A DNA stretch of 64,000 bases from contig NZ_WMDZ01000001.1 in the NCBI RefSeq assembly GCF_021735935.1, positions 2,997,300-3,061,299 of the forward strand. Direction: 5' to 3'. This document shows positions 36,667-45,295 of this stretch, one piece after another. A model generated the notes under the pieces. It did not search any database, had not been told where the DNA came from, and saw only the letters and a list, made by a program, of their open reading frames with translations. Every line of letters begins with the position of its first letter. Within the stretch, counting starts at the first letter, position 1. The stretch comes from Sulfitobacter sp. M39 (GTDB lineage: Bacteria > Pseudomonadota > Alphaproteobacteria > Rhodobacterales > Rhodobacteraceae). The translations under genes were made by a program, and so were the position numbers.

Positions 36667-37592
36667 TGGCTGTTCTACTCCTTGCAGAAGTGACTGATGG
36701 CGAACTGGCACTCGACGCGACATCCAAGGCCGTTGCTGCGGCCAAGATGCTGGGCGATGTCACTGTTCTATGCGCTGGTGGTTCCGCCGCTGCAGCGGGC
36801 GAAGCGGCAGCGAAAATCAACGGTGTTTCCAAAGTTCTGGTTGCCGAGGATGAGACCCTTGGCCACCGCCTCGCGGAATCTACGGCGGCATTGATCGTGT
36901 CGCTCGCCGGTGATTACGACCACATCACCGCGCCAGCGACCACAGACGCTAAAAACGTGATGCCACGTGTTGCTGCGTTGCTTGACGTCATGTTGCTGTC
37001 CGATGTGTCCGGTGTTGTCGACGCCGACACGTTCGAACGTCCCATCTATGCGGGCAACGCGATCCAGACGGTCAAATCTTCGGATGCGAAAAAGGTCATC
37101 ACCTTCCGCACCACGACGTTTGACGCCGCGGGCGACGGTGGCTCCGCCTCTGTAGAAACGGTATCCGCTGCGGCCGATCCCGGCCTTTCTTCCTGGGTTG
37201 AAGACCACGTTGCAGAAAGCGACCGCCCCGAGCTGACATCGGCTGGCGTGGTTGTTTCCGGCGGCCGTGGCGTTGGCTCCGAAGAAGACTTCGCCTTGAT
37301 CGAAAAGCTGGCTGACAAGCTGGGTGCCGCTGTTGGCGCTTCGCGCGCTGCCGTTGATTCGGGCTATGCTCCGAACGACTGGCAAGTTGGTCAGACCGGT
37401 AAGGTTGTCGCGCCCGAGCTTTATGTGGCGGTTGGTATCTCCGGTGCGATCCAGCACTTGGCCGGTATGAAAGACAGCAAGATCATCGTCGCCATTAACA
37501 AAGACGAAGAAGCGCCGATCTTCCAGGTTGCGGACTATGGTCTAGTTGCAGATCTGTTCGAAGCCGTTCCCGAACTGATCGAAAAACTGTAA
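36666..37592 (+). CDS. etfA: Electron transfer flavoprotein subunit alpha
   Basis: This 308-residue subunit carries FAD in its C-terminal domain: [10 protein letters not shown], then [23 protein letters not shown], the FAD-binding signature. With EtfB it accepts electrons from several dehydrogenases, including Mcd-type enzymes. It is coupled to etfB and ends at a strong terminator, so etfBA forms a two-gene unit. Confidence 0.96.
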   Translation: MAVLLLAEVTDGELALDATSKAVAAAKMLGDVTVLCAGGSAAAAGEAAAKINGVSKVLVAEDETLGHRLAESTAALIVSLAGDYDHITAPATTDAKNVMPRVAALLDVMLLSDVSGVVDADTFERPIYAGNAIQTVKSSDAKKVITFRTTTFDAAGDGGSASVETVSAAADPGLSSWVEDHVAESDRPELTSAGVVVSGGRGVGSEEDFALIEKLADKLGAAVGASRAAVDSGYAPNDWQVGQTGKVVAPELYVAVGISGAIQHLAGMKDSKIIVAINKDEEAPIFQVADYGLVADLFEAVPELIEKL

Positions 37593-37613
37593 GCCTTTTA
37601 GGTTTTAATGGAT

Positions 37614-37641
37614 AAGGCCCGCAGTCACCTGCGGGCCTTTT
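37614..37641 (+). terminator. Rho-independent terminator of etfBA
   Basis: An 11-bp perfect stem AAGGCCCGCAG/CTGCGGGCCTT with a 4-base loop leads into TTTTTC, 22 bases after the etfA stop. The convergent DUF6473 gene ends just beyond. Confidence 0.93.
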
Positions 37642-37642
37642 T

Positions 37643-38476
37643 CTATTTCAGGCGTTCAATCGCCTGCGCAACCGCCGTCGCAATCTCTTGATGCGCCCGA
37701 ACGCCGGGGAGCTGTAGCGCCCGCTCCTTCTCTATTGCAGGGAATACCATCCCCGCCGTCGCCTCGGACACGGCCGCGTGTGACAGTGTCACATATACGA
37801 CCCCAGCCGCCAGACGGCTTACCTGAGCAACCATAGCTTTGGTCACGAACAAAGGCCCCGCACTAGCCTGCGCCCTCATTTCACGAATCGGCTCCTCGGG
37901 GCCAAGGTGAAGCAGCACGCATGGCCCCGTCATCCGGCCAAGCAGCAGGGTCATCCGTGCGATCCAAGCCTGCTGAAGCTCATGCACCACCATTGCAAAC
38001 CGAGTGGGCGAGACTTGCTTGAGCGCTTCCAATAGGTGGCGCGTGAAATGAAACTCCGCAAAATCGACCTCGGGGTAGATGGAGCAAAGCAGTTTCGACG
38101 GTGCGATAAATCTGTCGTTTCGGCGAGGGTGTACGGAATAGTAACGATTCGACATGTTGTGTGCCCCCAACACCTGCACCACGGACACATGCGCCCCGGC
38201 GGCAATTTTCATGACTTCGGCATCATGTAGAAACACATCCAGACCCGCATTTTGACACCCGAAATTGATGCAAGGCATCCTGCTAGACTGTTCAACCACC
38301 GCAGGGAACGGAGTTTCGACATAGCGGCCAAACGTCTGGGTGCCGCCGACGAAAACCACATAGGGCACGGAAGTTCCCCGAAGAGGTCCGCGAAAAAGTA
38401 GTTTCGACGTGCCATAGCGGCACAACGCGTAGTCCAACCGCCGCCTGCCATAATCCGTAGCGCCCATACCGCTCAC
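37643..38476 (-). CDS. DUF6473 family protein
   Basis: This 277-residue protein has no signal or membrane segment. It opens RRRLDYALCRYGTSKLLFRGP and continues with YVVFVGGTQTFGRYVETPFP, then CINFGCQNAGLDVFLHD, the pattern of the Rhodobacterales family DUF6473. The VFVGGTQT and NFGCQNAG elements look like the blocks of an SGNH-type or nucleotide-binding fold; that is inference. No function is known. It is convergent with etfA and divergent from hbd. Confidence 0.65.
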   Translation of the reverse strand: MSGMGATDYGRRRLDYALCRYGTSKLLFRGPLRGTSVPYVVFVGGTQTFGRYVETPFPAVVEQSSRMPCINFGCQNAGLDVFLHDAEVMKIAAGAHVSVVQVLGAHNMSNRYYSVHPRRNDRFIAPSKLLCSIYPEVDFAEFHFTRHLLEALKQVSPTRFAMVVHELQQAWIARMTLLLGRMTGPCVLLHLGPEEPIREMRAQASAGPLFVTKAMVAQVSRLAAGVVYVTLSHAAVSEATAGMVFPAIEKERALQLPGVRAHQEIATAVAQAIERLK

Positions 38477-38625
38477 CCTGTTCTACCGCTTTACGGACGC
38501 AGAATCGCCCTAAGTATTTTCAATTTCCTTAATGTTCGGATTTGAGAAAAGCTGTCGTGAATTCCGACCCTTGCGGCTGCTACCCCGCCCGCTTTATGCT
38601 GCGGCGAAACAAAAGGGGACAGCGC

Positions 38626-39501
38626 ATGGATATCCAGACAATCGGCATCGTTGGCGCAGGCCAAATGGGCAACGGCATCGCCCATGTGATGGCTTTGGCG
38701 GGCTACGACGTGCTGTTGAACGATGTAAGCGCTGAGGCACTGCAAAAAGCGGTTGATACCATTACTGGCAACCTCGACCGTCAGGTCGGCCGCGGTAAGG
38801 TGACAGAAGCGGACCGGGACGCGACGCTTAAAAGAATCGTGACAACCCAAACACTTGCAGAGTTGGGGCAAAGCGATCTGGTGATCGAGGCGGCGACGGA
38901 ACGTGAAACCGTCAAACAAGCGATTTTCGAGGATCTGATACCCCACCTCAAGCCGAGTACGATCCTGACGTCAAACACTTCGTCGATTTCAATCACCAGA
39001 CTGGCCAGCCGAACTGACCGCCCCGAGAAGTTTATGGGGTTTCACTTCATGAACCCAGTGCCCGTGATGCAACTGGTGGAGCTGATCCGCGGGATTGCGA
39101 CGGATAAGGAAACCTTCGAAGCCTGCCGCGGCGTCGTTGATAAACTGGGCAAAACTGCGGCCTCTGCCGAAGACTTCCCGGCATTTATCGTAAATCGTAT
39201 CCTGATGCCGATGATCAACGAGGCTGTCTATACACTCTATGAAGGTGTGGGCTCTGTCGAATCTATCGATAGTTCACTCAAGCTGGGGGCCAACCACCCG
39301 ATGGGTCCGCTGGAGCTTGCAGATTTCATCGGTCTAGACACCTGCCTGGCGATTATGAACGTGTTGCATGACGGGCTGGCCGATACGAAATATCGTCCCT
39401 GCCCGCTGCTGACAAAATATGTCGAAGCGGGATGGCTGGGGCGTAAATCTCAGCGGGGTTTCTATGACTATCGCGGCGATGTGCCTGTTCCCACGCGATA
39501 A
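38626..39501 (+). CDS. 3-hydroxybutyryl-CoA dehydrogenase
   Basis: This 291-residue enzyme oxidises (S)-3-hydroxybutyryl-CoA to acetoacetyl-CoA with NAD(P), or the reverse. The Rossmann motif GAGQMGNG is at 10-17, and the catalytic His is in FMGFHFMNPVPVM. The GFYDY C-terminus is typical. The start at 38626 follows AGGGG by 8 bases; an upstream frame would add 28 residues. Lying close to etfBA suits a role in short-chain acyl-CoA or polyhydroxybutyrate metabolism. Confidence 0.94.
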   Translation: MDIQTIGIVGAGQMGNGIAHVMALAGYDVLLNDVSAEALQKAVDTITGNLDRQVGRGKVTEADRDATLKRIVTTQTLAELGQSDLVIEAATERETVKQAIFEDLIPHLKPSTILTSNTSSISITRLASRTDRPEKFMGFHFMNPVPVMQLVELIRGIATDKETFEACRGVVDKLGKTAASAEDFPAFIVNRILMPMINEAVYTLYEGVGSVESIDSSLKLGANHPMGPLELADFIGLDTCLAIMNVLHDGLADTKYRPCPLLTKYVEAGWLGRKSQRGFYDYRGDVPVPTR

Positions 39502-39515
39502 ATCTGCGGCAAGAA

Positions 39516-39533
39516 GCGGGGGCCAGCCCCCGC
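39516..39533. repeat. GGGGGCCAGCCCCC-type Rhodobacterales intergenic hairpin
   Basis: GCGGGGGC-CA-GCCCCCGC is followed by GCCCCCGGGAT. From memory, this exact layout (GC hairpin, then CCCCCGGGAT) recurs in intergenic regions of many Rhodobacterales genomes. It sits between the convergent hbd and acyltransferase genes, so it may act as a terminator for both. Confidence 0.6.
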
Positions 39534-39566
39534 GCCCCCGGGATTTATCCCATTTGGAAGATAGCG

Positions 39567-40469
39567 TTAATCTTTAAGCGCTAGTGTATGCGCCCGTAGC
39601 CACGCCATGAAACCGCGCGGATCGTCCGCATGGGCGGCCATCTGCTCTGGCGAAAGCGGTGCGCCCACAATCGGGCCCTGCGGCTTGTCGCATGCGTGCA
39701 CAATCTCGTGAAGCAGAAGCCCCTGCCGCAGGATGGGCGAGATTTTATTCGCAATTTGATAGGCTCTGCTATTTTGGCCAGGGAAGCGCATCGGCACCAC
39801 TTGAGCGCCCGAACGCCGGATCATTTTCGCGGTGAAAACGTTCCATTCCGCCTCGATAGCAGGGCCGAACATTGTATCCGAAGCCGCGACGACACCAGAG
39901 GGGAACAGCGCGACAACACCGCCATCCTTCAGATGCGCCATCGCTTTGCTGCGCATTTCGACACCCTTGCGCTGCGCATCAGGGTCATGGGGAAACGGCA
40001 CGGGGATCATATAGCTGCCCGCAACCTCGTCGATTGAAGTCAGCAGCGAGCGTGTGAGGATACGATAATCAGGGCGTACCCGTCCGATCAGATCGGCGAA
40101 AATCATGCCATCGACCATCCCGTGCGGGTGGTTTGCCACAACGACCACCGGACCCGTTTTCGGAATGCGATCCAGCTGTTCTTGAGGGGTCGTCAGGTCG
40201 ATCCCCATGGTATCGAGTGCCGCACGCCAGAAGCCCTGCCCTGTAGGCGCACCCTGTCTCTCGAACTGTCGGATAAGGCGCAGAACCTTGAGCTTTCCGG
40301 TGAAAAGCTCAATAGCGCTGATGATCCCGGACTTTACCGGGTGGTCGAAAGTCGACGCATATGAAAGGCTGCTTCTGTCGTATTTGGTAAAGGTCACGGG
40401 CTCGCCAGTGCCCTCATTCAGCAGGGGTGCGGGTCCAGTTTGCGCATTCTCCGTCATATCGTTAACCAT
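39567..40469 (-). CDS. Lysophospholipid acyltransferase family protein
   Basis: This 300-residue protein carries NHPHGMVDG, a variant of the PlsC HX4D motif (as in the NHPTGIADG subgroup), and FPSGVVA as the second block. It has only weak hydrophobic segments, and could be peripheral. The acyl acceptor is unknown: a lysophospholipid or an ornithine-lipid precursor are options for roseobacters. It follows ptsH by 43 bases on the same strand and might be in that operon. The start could also be at 40457. Confidence 0.75.
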   Translation of the reverse strand: MVNDMTENAQTGPAPLLNEGTGEPVTFTKYDRSSLSYASTFDHPVKSGIISAIELFTGKLKVLRLIRQFERQGAPTGQGFWRAALDTMGIDLTTPQEQLDRIPKTGPVVVVANHPHGMVDGMIFADLIGRVRPDYRILTRSLLTSIDEVAGSYMIPVPFPHDPDAQRKGVEMRSKAMAHLKDGGVVALFPSGVVAASDTMFGPAIEAEWNVFTAKMIRRSGAQVVPMRFPGQNSRAYQIANKISPILRQGLLLHEIVHACDKPQGPIVGAPLSPEQMAAHADDPRGFMAWLRAHTLALKD

Positions 40470-40512
40470 TCACCCTCTGTAGTGATCGCCGACGGCAATA
40501 GACGCACGGCAA

Positions 40513-40782
40513 TCAGTGGCCTTCGCCAAACTTGTCAGCAACCAATGCAGTCAACGCTTCCGCTAAAGCATCCTGGTCAGGACCGGATGTTTGCACATCA
40601 ATCATACAGCCTTTGGATGCAGCAAGCATGAGCAGGCCCATAATGCTGTCACCCGATGCCGACATACCGTCCTTGCTAACTTCGGCGCGCGCATCGAATG
40701 CCTCGACGACCTCCACCAGTTTGGCAGAGGCGCGGGCGTGCAGACCTTTTTCGTTTACAATTTTCAATGAGACTTGGGTCAT
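40513..40782 (-). CDS. ptsH: HPr phosphocarrier of the regulatory PTS
   Basis: This 89-residue HPr passes phosphate from EI to EIIA. The phosphorylated His is H15 in NEKGLHARASA, and the regulatory Ser is S46 in GDSIMGLLML. Both positions are canonical, which fits control by the HprK gene upstream. There is no EI (ptsP/ptsI) in the window. It lies 15 bases after the EIIA gene. In alphaproteobacteria this type regulates rather than transports sugar. Confidence 0.93.
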   Translation of the reverse strand: MTQVSLKIVNEKGLHARASAKLVEVVEAFDARAEVSKDGMSASGDSIMGLLMLAASKGCMIDVQTSGPDQDALAEALTALVADKFGEGH

Positions 40783-40797
40783 AAGTTTAAGGCCTTG

Positions 40798-41190
40798 CTA
40801 TTCCGCACTGACATTTTGGCTATCAATGTACTTTCTGCCAGCCGCCAGCGCGGCGCGCACGGCTTCTGGTACATCCAAGTCTCGAGACTTGGCGAGTTTG
40901 ATCAACATGGGCAGGTTCGCGCCATATAGAATACGGCGGTTTTCAGGGCGGCATGCGAGAAGACTAAGGTTTGACGGGGAGCCCCCGAAAAGATCGGTTA
41001 CGACAACGACGCCGTTCCCAGTATCCACATCGTCAGCTGCCGCACAGATTTCCTGCTGCTTTTCAGTCCGGTCGTGATCCGCGTGAATGGCAATTGCACG
41101 CACACCGTTTTGCGATCCAACAACATGTTCGATCGCAGCCAAATATTCTTTGGCCAACCCGCCGTGTGCGACAATCACAATACCAATCAA
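40798..41190 (-). CDS. PTS EIIA component, mannose (Man) type, TTG start
   Basis: This is a 130-residue EIIA-Man domain protein starting with TTG at 41190. The sequence is MIGIVIVAHGGLAKEYL, with the phosphorylated His at 9, and includes VVVTDLFGGSPSN. A longer frame to 41361 lies inside rapZ and adds no family sequence. The TTG overlaps the rapZ stop by 4 bases (TTGA), so translation is coupled. No EIIB/C/D transporter genes are nearby, which implies a regulatory role. Confidence 0.87.
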   Translation of the reverse strand: MIGIVIVAHGGLAKEYLAAIEHVVGSQNGVRAIAIHADHDRTEKQQEICAAADDVDTGNGVVVVTDLFGGSPSNLSLLACRPENRRILYGANLPMLIKLAKSRDLDVPEAVRAALAAGRKYIDSQNVSAE

Positions 41191-42080
41191 CGCTGTGTCT
41201 CTTCCCGTCTGTTTCGGTCCAACTCGCGATGCCTGACCGACACTTGCCAACCTGCATTCGATAAGTTGGACGCCAGATGTTCCGCCAAAGTTACGGAACG
41301 GTGTTGCCCCCCTGTGCACCCAAAGGCAAGAGAGATATGCGATTTCCCTTCCGTCTTGCATGCAGGGAGGATCAATTTACACAAATCTTGCACCTGCGTG
41401 GCGTAGTCTCGAAACAGGAGGTCAGCCCTCACATAATCAGCGACGGGCTGCTGCGTCCCGTTCATACTCCGCAGCGAGGGTTCCCAATAAGGGTTCCGCA
41501 GAAACCGACAATCAAACACCATATCGGCGCTGCGGGGCAGCCCGCGTTTATACGAGAAAGACTGGACAGATATACTCAGATGGTGCACACCGTCGAGGGC
41601 AAACCAGCGTTCCACCTCGGCACGCAGCTGATGCACGTTAAGCTCAGACGTGTCGATCAAAACATCGGCCAAGGCCAATACAGGTTCCAACAATTCTTTC
41701 TCACGGCCAATGCCGTCAACCGGTGCCGCCGTCGGTGCCATCGGGTGGCGCCTTCGGGTTTCGGAAAAGCGGCGCAGCAATACACTCGTGTCGCAATCAA
41801 GGTAGAGCAGTTCGATGTCGACATCAGGGCGTGACCTCATCTCCGACATCAATTCGATCACTCGATCTGTAGAGAAGTCCCGGTTACGTAAGTCGACACC
41901 AAGCGCCATAGGGCGCAACTGTCCAGGTGCTTCGAGCAACGCGCGCAGCATCCGCATAGGGATGTTATCAATCGCTTCAAAGCCTGCATCTTCCAGTACG
42001 TTCAGCGCAGATGACCGCCCTGCCCCTGCCGGACCTGTTACCAGTACAATGCGCCGGTTGGGTGTAATCTCGTCAGTCAT
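41187..42080 (-). CDS. rapZ: RNase adapter protein RapZ
   Basis: This is a 297-residue protein of the RapZ/YvcJ family. It has a Walker A motif GPAGAGRSS (about 16-24), and the C-terminal domain signature FGCTGGQHRSV. In enterobacteria it controls GlmS through small RNAs and RNase E; in alphaproteobacteria it is tied to the PTS-Ntr block by gene order. It overlaps hprK by 8 bases and the EIIA gene by 4, so these genes are cotranslated. Confidence 0.95.
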   Translation of the reverse strand: MTDEITPNRRIVLVTGPAGAGRSSALNVLEDAGFEAIDNIPMRMLRALLEAPGQLRPMALGVDLRNRDFSTDRVIELMSEMRSRPDVDIELLYLDCDTSVLLRRFSETRRRHPMAPTAAPVDGIGREKELLEPVLALADVLIDTSELNVHQLRAEVERWFALDGVHHLSISVQSFSYKRGLPRSADMVFDCRFLRNPYWEPSLRSMNGTQQPVADYVRADLLFRDYATQVQDLCKLILPACKTEGKSHISLAFGCTGGQHRSVTLAEHLASNLSNAGWQVSVRHRELDRNRREETQR

Positions 42081-42501
42081 CTGGTGTGTATTTCATCATC
42101 TTTACCATCAAGTAAACAGAGGCCGCGAAATGAGGACCATTGGCGCGCTTCAGACAGCGCGCCCGTATGCCCATCACCTCACGATGGGTAATCTCCGGCA
42201 GTCGGTCGGGCTCTTCTTGGTCTAAGTCTACAATCAGATAAATCGGTACGAGCGCGCAGTGTTTCAAGGTCAGCAACCCCACCCCGCGCGCTTCAATCAA
42301 GCCTTCGATCGCTTTGGGCGGGCTCGCTAGAAGTTGGTCGCCTTGGATAATCAGATCTGTGCGATCGTCCGATACAAGGTCAGCCCCTATCGCGATCATC
42401 TGCAATGCCAGTGTCGACTTCCCACGCCCAGAAGCGCCAAGTATCATCACGCCACGCCCTTCGACCGCGATGGTGGTGGCGTGAAGATTGCTAGCCGGCA
42501 T
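42073..42501 (-). CDS. hprK: HPr kinase/phosphorylase, short alphaproteobacterial form
   Basis: This 142-residue protein is only the catalytic C-terminal half of HprK; Gram-positive forms are about 310 residues. It has the Walker A GASGRGKS at 22-29, the ADLVSDDRT segment, and the HprK signature GLIEARGVGLL. It phosphorylates HPr on Ser46. The short form lacking the N-terminal domain is usual in this group. It follows chvG by 9 bases. Confidence 0.9.
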   Translation of the reverse strand: MPASNLHATTIAVEGRGVMILGASGRGKSTLALQMIAIGADLVSDDRTDLIIQGDQLLASPPKAIEGLIEARGVGLLTLKHCALVPIYLIVDLDQEEPDRLPEITHREVMGIRARCLKRANGPHFAASVYLMVKMMKYTPDD

Positions 42502-42510
42502 GCCCAGAGA

Positions 42511-44223
42511 TCAGGTAGGCAAACCGACCACAAAGCGTGCGCCAAGTGGCTCGGATGTCATATCGGCATCGGTGGGCCGGATGTTCTCGGCCCAGATCAC
42601 ACCGCCATGCGCCTCAACAATCTGCTTGGAGATCGCAAGGCCTAGCCCCGAGTTATTACCAAAGTGTTGTTCGGGACGCTCAGAATAGAAACGTTTGAAA
42701 ATTTTAGAGAGGGCTTGTTCGGGGATGCCCGGGCCTGTGTCCTCGACCACCACAAGAACCCTATTTTCCCTCTGCCTTGCCCAGACACGAATCGCGTCGC
42801 CATCCTCGCAGAAGGATACAGCGTTGCTGATCAGATTAACAAAAACCTGTGCCAGCCGGGCTTCTAGGCCATGCACGATGATTGGTTGTTCAGGAAGATC
42901 CGTGATGAAATCGATGCCGCGCTTACGGGCATCTTCACCCAAATATTGCCCTAGGTTACTGATCATCATCAGCAGATCAAACGGCTCTTCTTCCTCCTTG
43001 ACCAATTCGCTATCCAAACGGGACGCATTGGAGATGTCGCTGACCAAACGGTCCAGGCGGCGCACATCGTGATCAATTACATCAAGAAGCTTCTCGCGTT
43101 GATCTTCGCGTTTGATCAAGCGCAGCGTTCCGACTGCAGAGCGTAAGGAGGCGAGAGGGTTCTTAATTTCATGCGCGACGTCGGCTGCAAATTGTTCGTT
43201 TCCGTCAATTCTGTTATACAGCGCAGATACCATACCGCGTAGTGCGCCAGACAAGCGGCCGATTTCATCGGGGCGTGCTGTAAGATCAGGAATACGGATA
43301 CGCCCCGGGTTCATCTTGCGCGCATCTTTGTCCCGCCCGAGTTCAGCCGCGGCAGCCAGATCAGATAGCGGGTTCGCAATGGTAGAAGCCAAAACAAGAC
43401 TAAGCCCGATGGACACCAGCGTGGCGATCACGAACATCTGCAGGACGCGTTCCCGCTCCGCGCGGACCAGCTTGTCAATTTCACCGGCTGCCGACGTGAC
43501 CGCGACAACCCCAAGAGGTAATCCGTTCTGCACGATCGGGGTCGCTACGGAAAACAATGTACCGCCCTCAGCGATCAAATCGTTGCGCACTTGTGTGCCT
43601 GCGGCCAACGCACCGGTCACTAAGGGCTGCAATTGATCTTCTAACGGAGCAGCTTCTGCTACGACGTCGCCCGCAAATGGGCTGGACAACAAACCCCAAA
43701 GCCAGGTTAGCCCATCTGAAATAAACGCCCTTTCCCCAGCCGCCCCATCATCGGCCGTGCGATCAATGCGCCCCGCGGTCTGTGCGACTAAATCTTGCGC
43801 CGTATCGAAGATAAAAACCTCAACCCCGCTTCGAAGATCAAGCCTACCCAAGCTTGCATCAACATTCACCGCTCCGGCTAGATCGACGGCATCTACGGTC
43901 GCCAATTGGGCCTCAAATACGTCGGCAATCAATTCAGCTTCCGAAACGAGCGATGCCCCTCGCTGCACCACAAGACTATCGCGCGAAGAGTTAAGATAAA
44001 GGATACCAGCAGCCAAAACATTCAACGCAATTAGGTTAAATGTAATGATTTTTCGCGTCAGCGGCGACGCGCGCAGCGAGAAAAGGCCCCGCCGTGCGCG
44101 TTTGCTGCGCAATTCATCTGTCGCGGCTTTGTCCGGAGCAACCCAGTCGTCGCCCAGCACGACATCACCGTCCCCACCAGGCGTGGTCATGTCTCGCACA
44201 AAATTCCTTTCGACAATGGCCAT
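42511..44223 (-). CDS. chvG: Sensor histidine kinase ChvG
   Basis: This 570-residue kinase has a membrane helix at about 58-78, a periplasmic sensor domain (about 80-260), a second helix at about 262-284, then HAMP, and the phosphoacceptor His at 351 in VAHEIKNPLASLRSA. The catalytic ATPase domain includes NLISNAVSF and DTGPGIPE. ChvG/ExoS responds to acid or envelope stress, and in rhizobia is restrained by the periplasmic ExoR; no exoR is seen here. It lies 8 bases after chvI. Confidence 0.93.
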   Translation of the reverse strand: MAIVERNFVRDMTTPGGDGDVVLGDDWVAPDKAATDELRSKRARRGLFSLRASPLTRKIITFNLIALNVLAAGILYLNSSRDSLVVQRGASLVSEAELIADVFEAQLATVDAVDLAGAVNVDASLGRLDLRSGVEVFIFDTAQDLVAQTAGRIDRTADDGAAGERAFISDGLTWLWGLLSSPFAGDVVAEAAPLEDQLQPLVTGALAAGTQVRNDLIAEGGTLFSVATPIVQNGLPLGVVAVTSAAGEIDKLVRAERERVLQMFVIATLVSIGLSLVLASTIANPLSDLAAAAELGRDKDARKMNPGRIRIPDLTARPDEIGRLSGALRGMVSALYNRIDGNEQFAADVAHEIKNPLASLRSAVGTLRLIKREDQREKLLDVIDHDVRRLDRLVSDISNASRLDSELVKEEEEPFDLLMMISNLGQYLGEDARKRGIDFITDLPEQPIIVHGLEARLAQVFVNLISNAVSFCEDGDAIRVWARQRENRVLVVVEDTGPGIPEQALSKIFKRFYSERPEQHFGNNSGLGLAISKQIVEAHGGVIWAENIRPTDADMTSEPLGARFVVGLPT

Positions 44224-44231
44224 GGCTCAGG

Positions 44232-44933
44232 TCACTCTTCGTTGTATCTGTAGCCGATGCCATACAGTGTTTCGATCGCGGAAAACTCGTCATCCGCAGA
44301 TCGCATCTTTTTACGCAAGCGTTTGATATGACTGTCAATTGTGCGGTCGTCTACATAGACTTGATCATCATACGCGACATCCATCAGTTGATCGCGCGAT
44401 TTCACAAAACCAGGGCGCTGCGCGAGCGCTTGCAGCAACAAAAACTCCGTCACCGTCAGAGAGACCTCTTTTCCCTTCCAGCTTACAGCGTGGCGCAAAG
44501 GGTCCATCCGCAGGTCGCCGCGCTCTATGACTTTTGTTTCTTCAGTTTCTCCGACCTCGTTGGTCTCGACCGCTTCTTGGCGGCGCAGAAGCGCACGTAT
44601 CCGCTCTACTAATAGGCGCTGGCTAAACGGCTTCTTAACGTAGTCGTCCGCCCCCATGCGCAGGCCAAGCACTTCATCAATTTCGTCATCTTTCGACGTC
44701 AGGAAAATTACAGGCATCGCCGTTTTCTGGCGCAAACGTTGCAGCAGATCCATCCCATCCATGCGTGGCATTTTAATATCAAGGACCGCCATATCCGGCA
44801 GCTTTTTGTTGAACGCATCCAACGCCGCTTGACCATCGTTATAGGTTTCAACCTCGAAACCCTCAGCTTCCAACGTCATCGAAACCGACGTCAGGATATT
44901 CCGGTCGTCATCCACCAATGCAATTTTTGACAT
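44232..44933 (-). CDS. chvI: Response regulator ChvI (OmpR family)
   Basis: This is a 233-residue regulator with a receiver domain (about 1-120, phosphoacceptor Asp52 in AVLDIKMP, Lys in KKPFS) and an OmpR/PhoB winged helix (about 130-230). It pairs with ChvG. It heads the minus-strand cluster chvI-chvG-hprK-rapZ-EIIA-ptsH and is divergent from pckA across a 362-base spacer. That spacer contains 11-bp-phased direct repeats of the kind OmpR-family proteins bind. Confidence 0.94.
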   Translation of the reverse strand: MSKIALVDDDRNILTSVSMTLEAEGFEVETYNDGQAALDAFNKKLPDMAVLDIKMPRMDGMDLLQRLRQKTAMPVIFLTSKDDEIDEVLGLRMGADDYVKKPFSQRLLVERIRALLRRQEAVETNEVGETEETKVIERGDLRMDPLRHAVSWKGKEVSLTVTEFLLLQALAQRPGFVKSRDQLMDVAYDDQVYVDDRTIDSHIKRLRKKMRSADDEFSAIETLYGIGYRYNEE

Positions 44934-45040
44934 TGCCTGTTCCCTTTATATTCTGCTCAACTGCCATATGTTTTTTCTTCTATTGATCCTCAATTTACGC
45001 GGCCGAATCAATCGGAAACTGCGAATCGCTCCATAACTCG

Positions 45041-45077
45041 GCCACAATCACGCCACAATTTGCTAAGAAATGGCTAA
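45041..45077. promoter_or_regulatory. Direct repeats between chvI and pckA, candidate ChvI sites
   Basis: GCCACAAT occurs at 45041-45048 and 45052-45059, start to start 11 bases. A second pair, GCTAA, occurs at 45062-45066 and 45073-45077, again 11 bases apart. Repeats one helical turn apart are the usual target of OmpR-type dimers. They lie about 107 bases before chvI and about 220 before pckA. I see no other gene or convincing promoter in the 362-base gap. Confidence 0.5.
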
Positions 45078-45295
45078 ATTGCCGCACATACAAACCTGGA
45101 CCTTACGTTACTCGACAACCGTTTACGTCGAATTAATAAGAGTTTCCGCAAACAATTGGATGATGGCGCTAACTGCGACTAACCCACCTGTTCATACTGT
45201 AAATCAACGTGCTAAGAGGCATCCACGGCCCGCAGGGTCGAGCCATTTGTGCAAGAATTGGCACCACTTCTCGGTGCAGCTACAGGAGACATCAC

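Noticed and set aside
39567-40469. Broken acyltransferase because the HX4D motif is off by one
   Set aside because: The NHPxGxxD variant defines a known subgroup, so the motif is not damaged.
40798-41361. A longer EIIA gene beginning at 41361
   Set aside because: The first 57 codons lie inside rapZ and have no similarity to the family, whereas the TTG at 41190 gives a normal EIIA.
42073-42501. hprK as a truncated pseudogene
   Set aside because: It is less than half of the Gram-positive length, but all catalytic motifs are intact and this short form is usual in alphaproteobacteria.
44934-45295. A classical -35/-10 promoter for pckA
   Set aside because: TTGGAT-18-TAACCC can be found but is too weak to list; only the direct repeats stand out.
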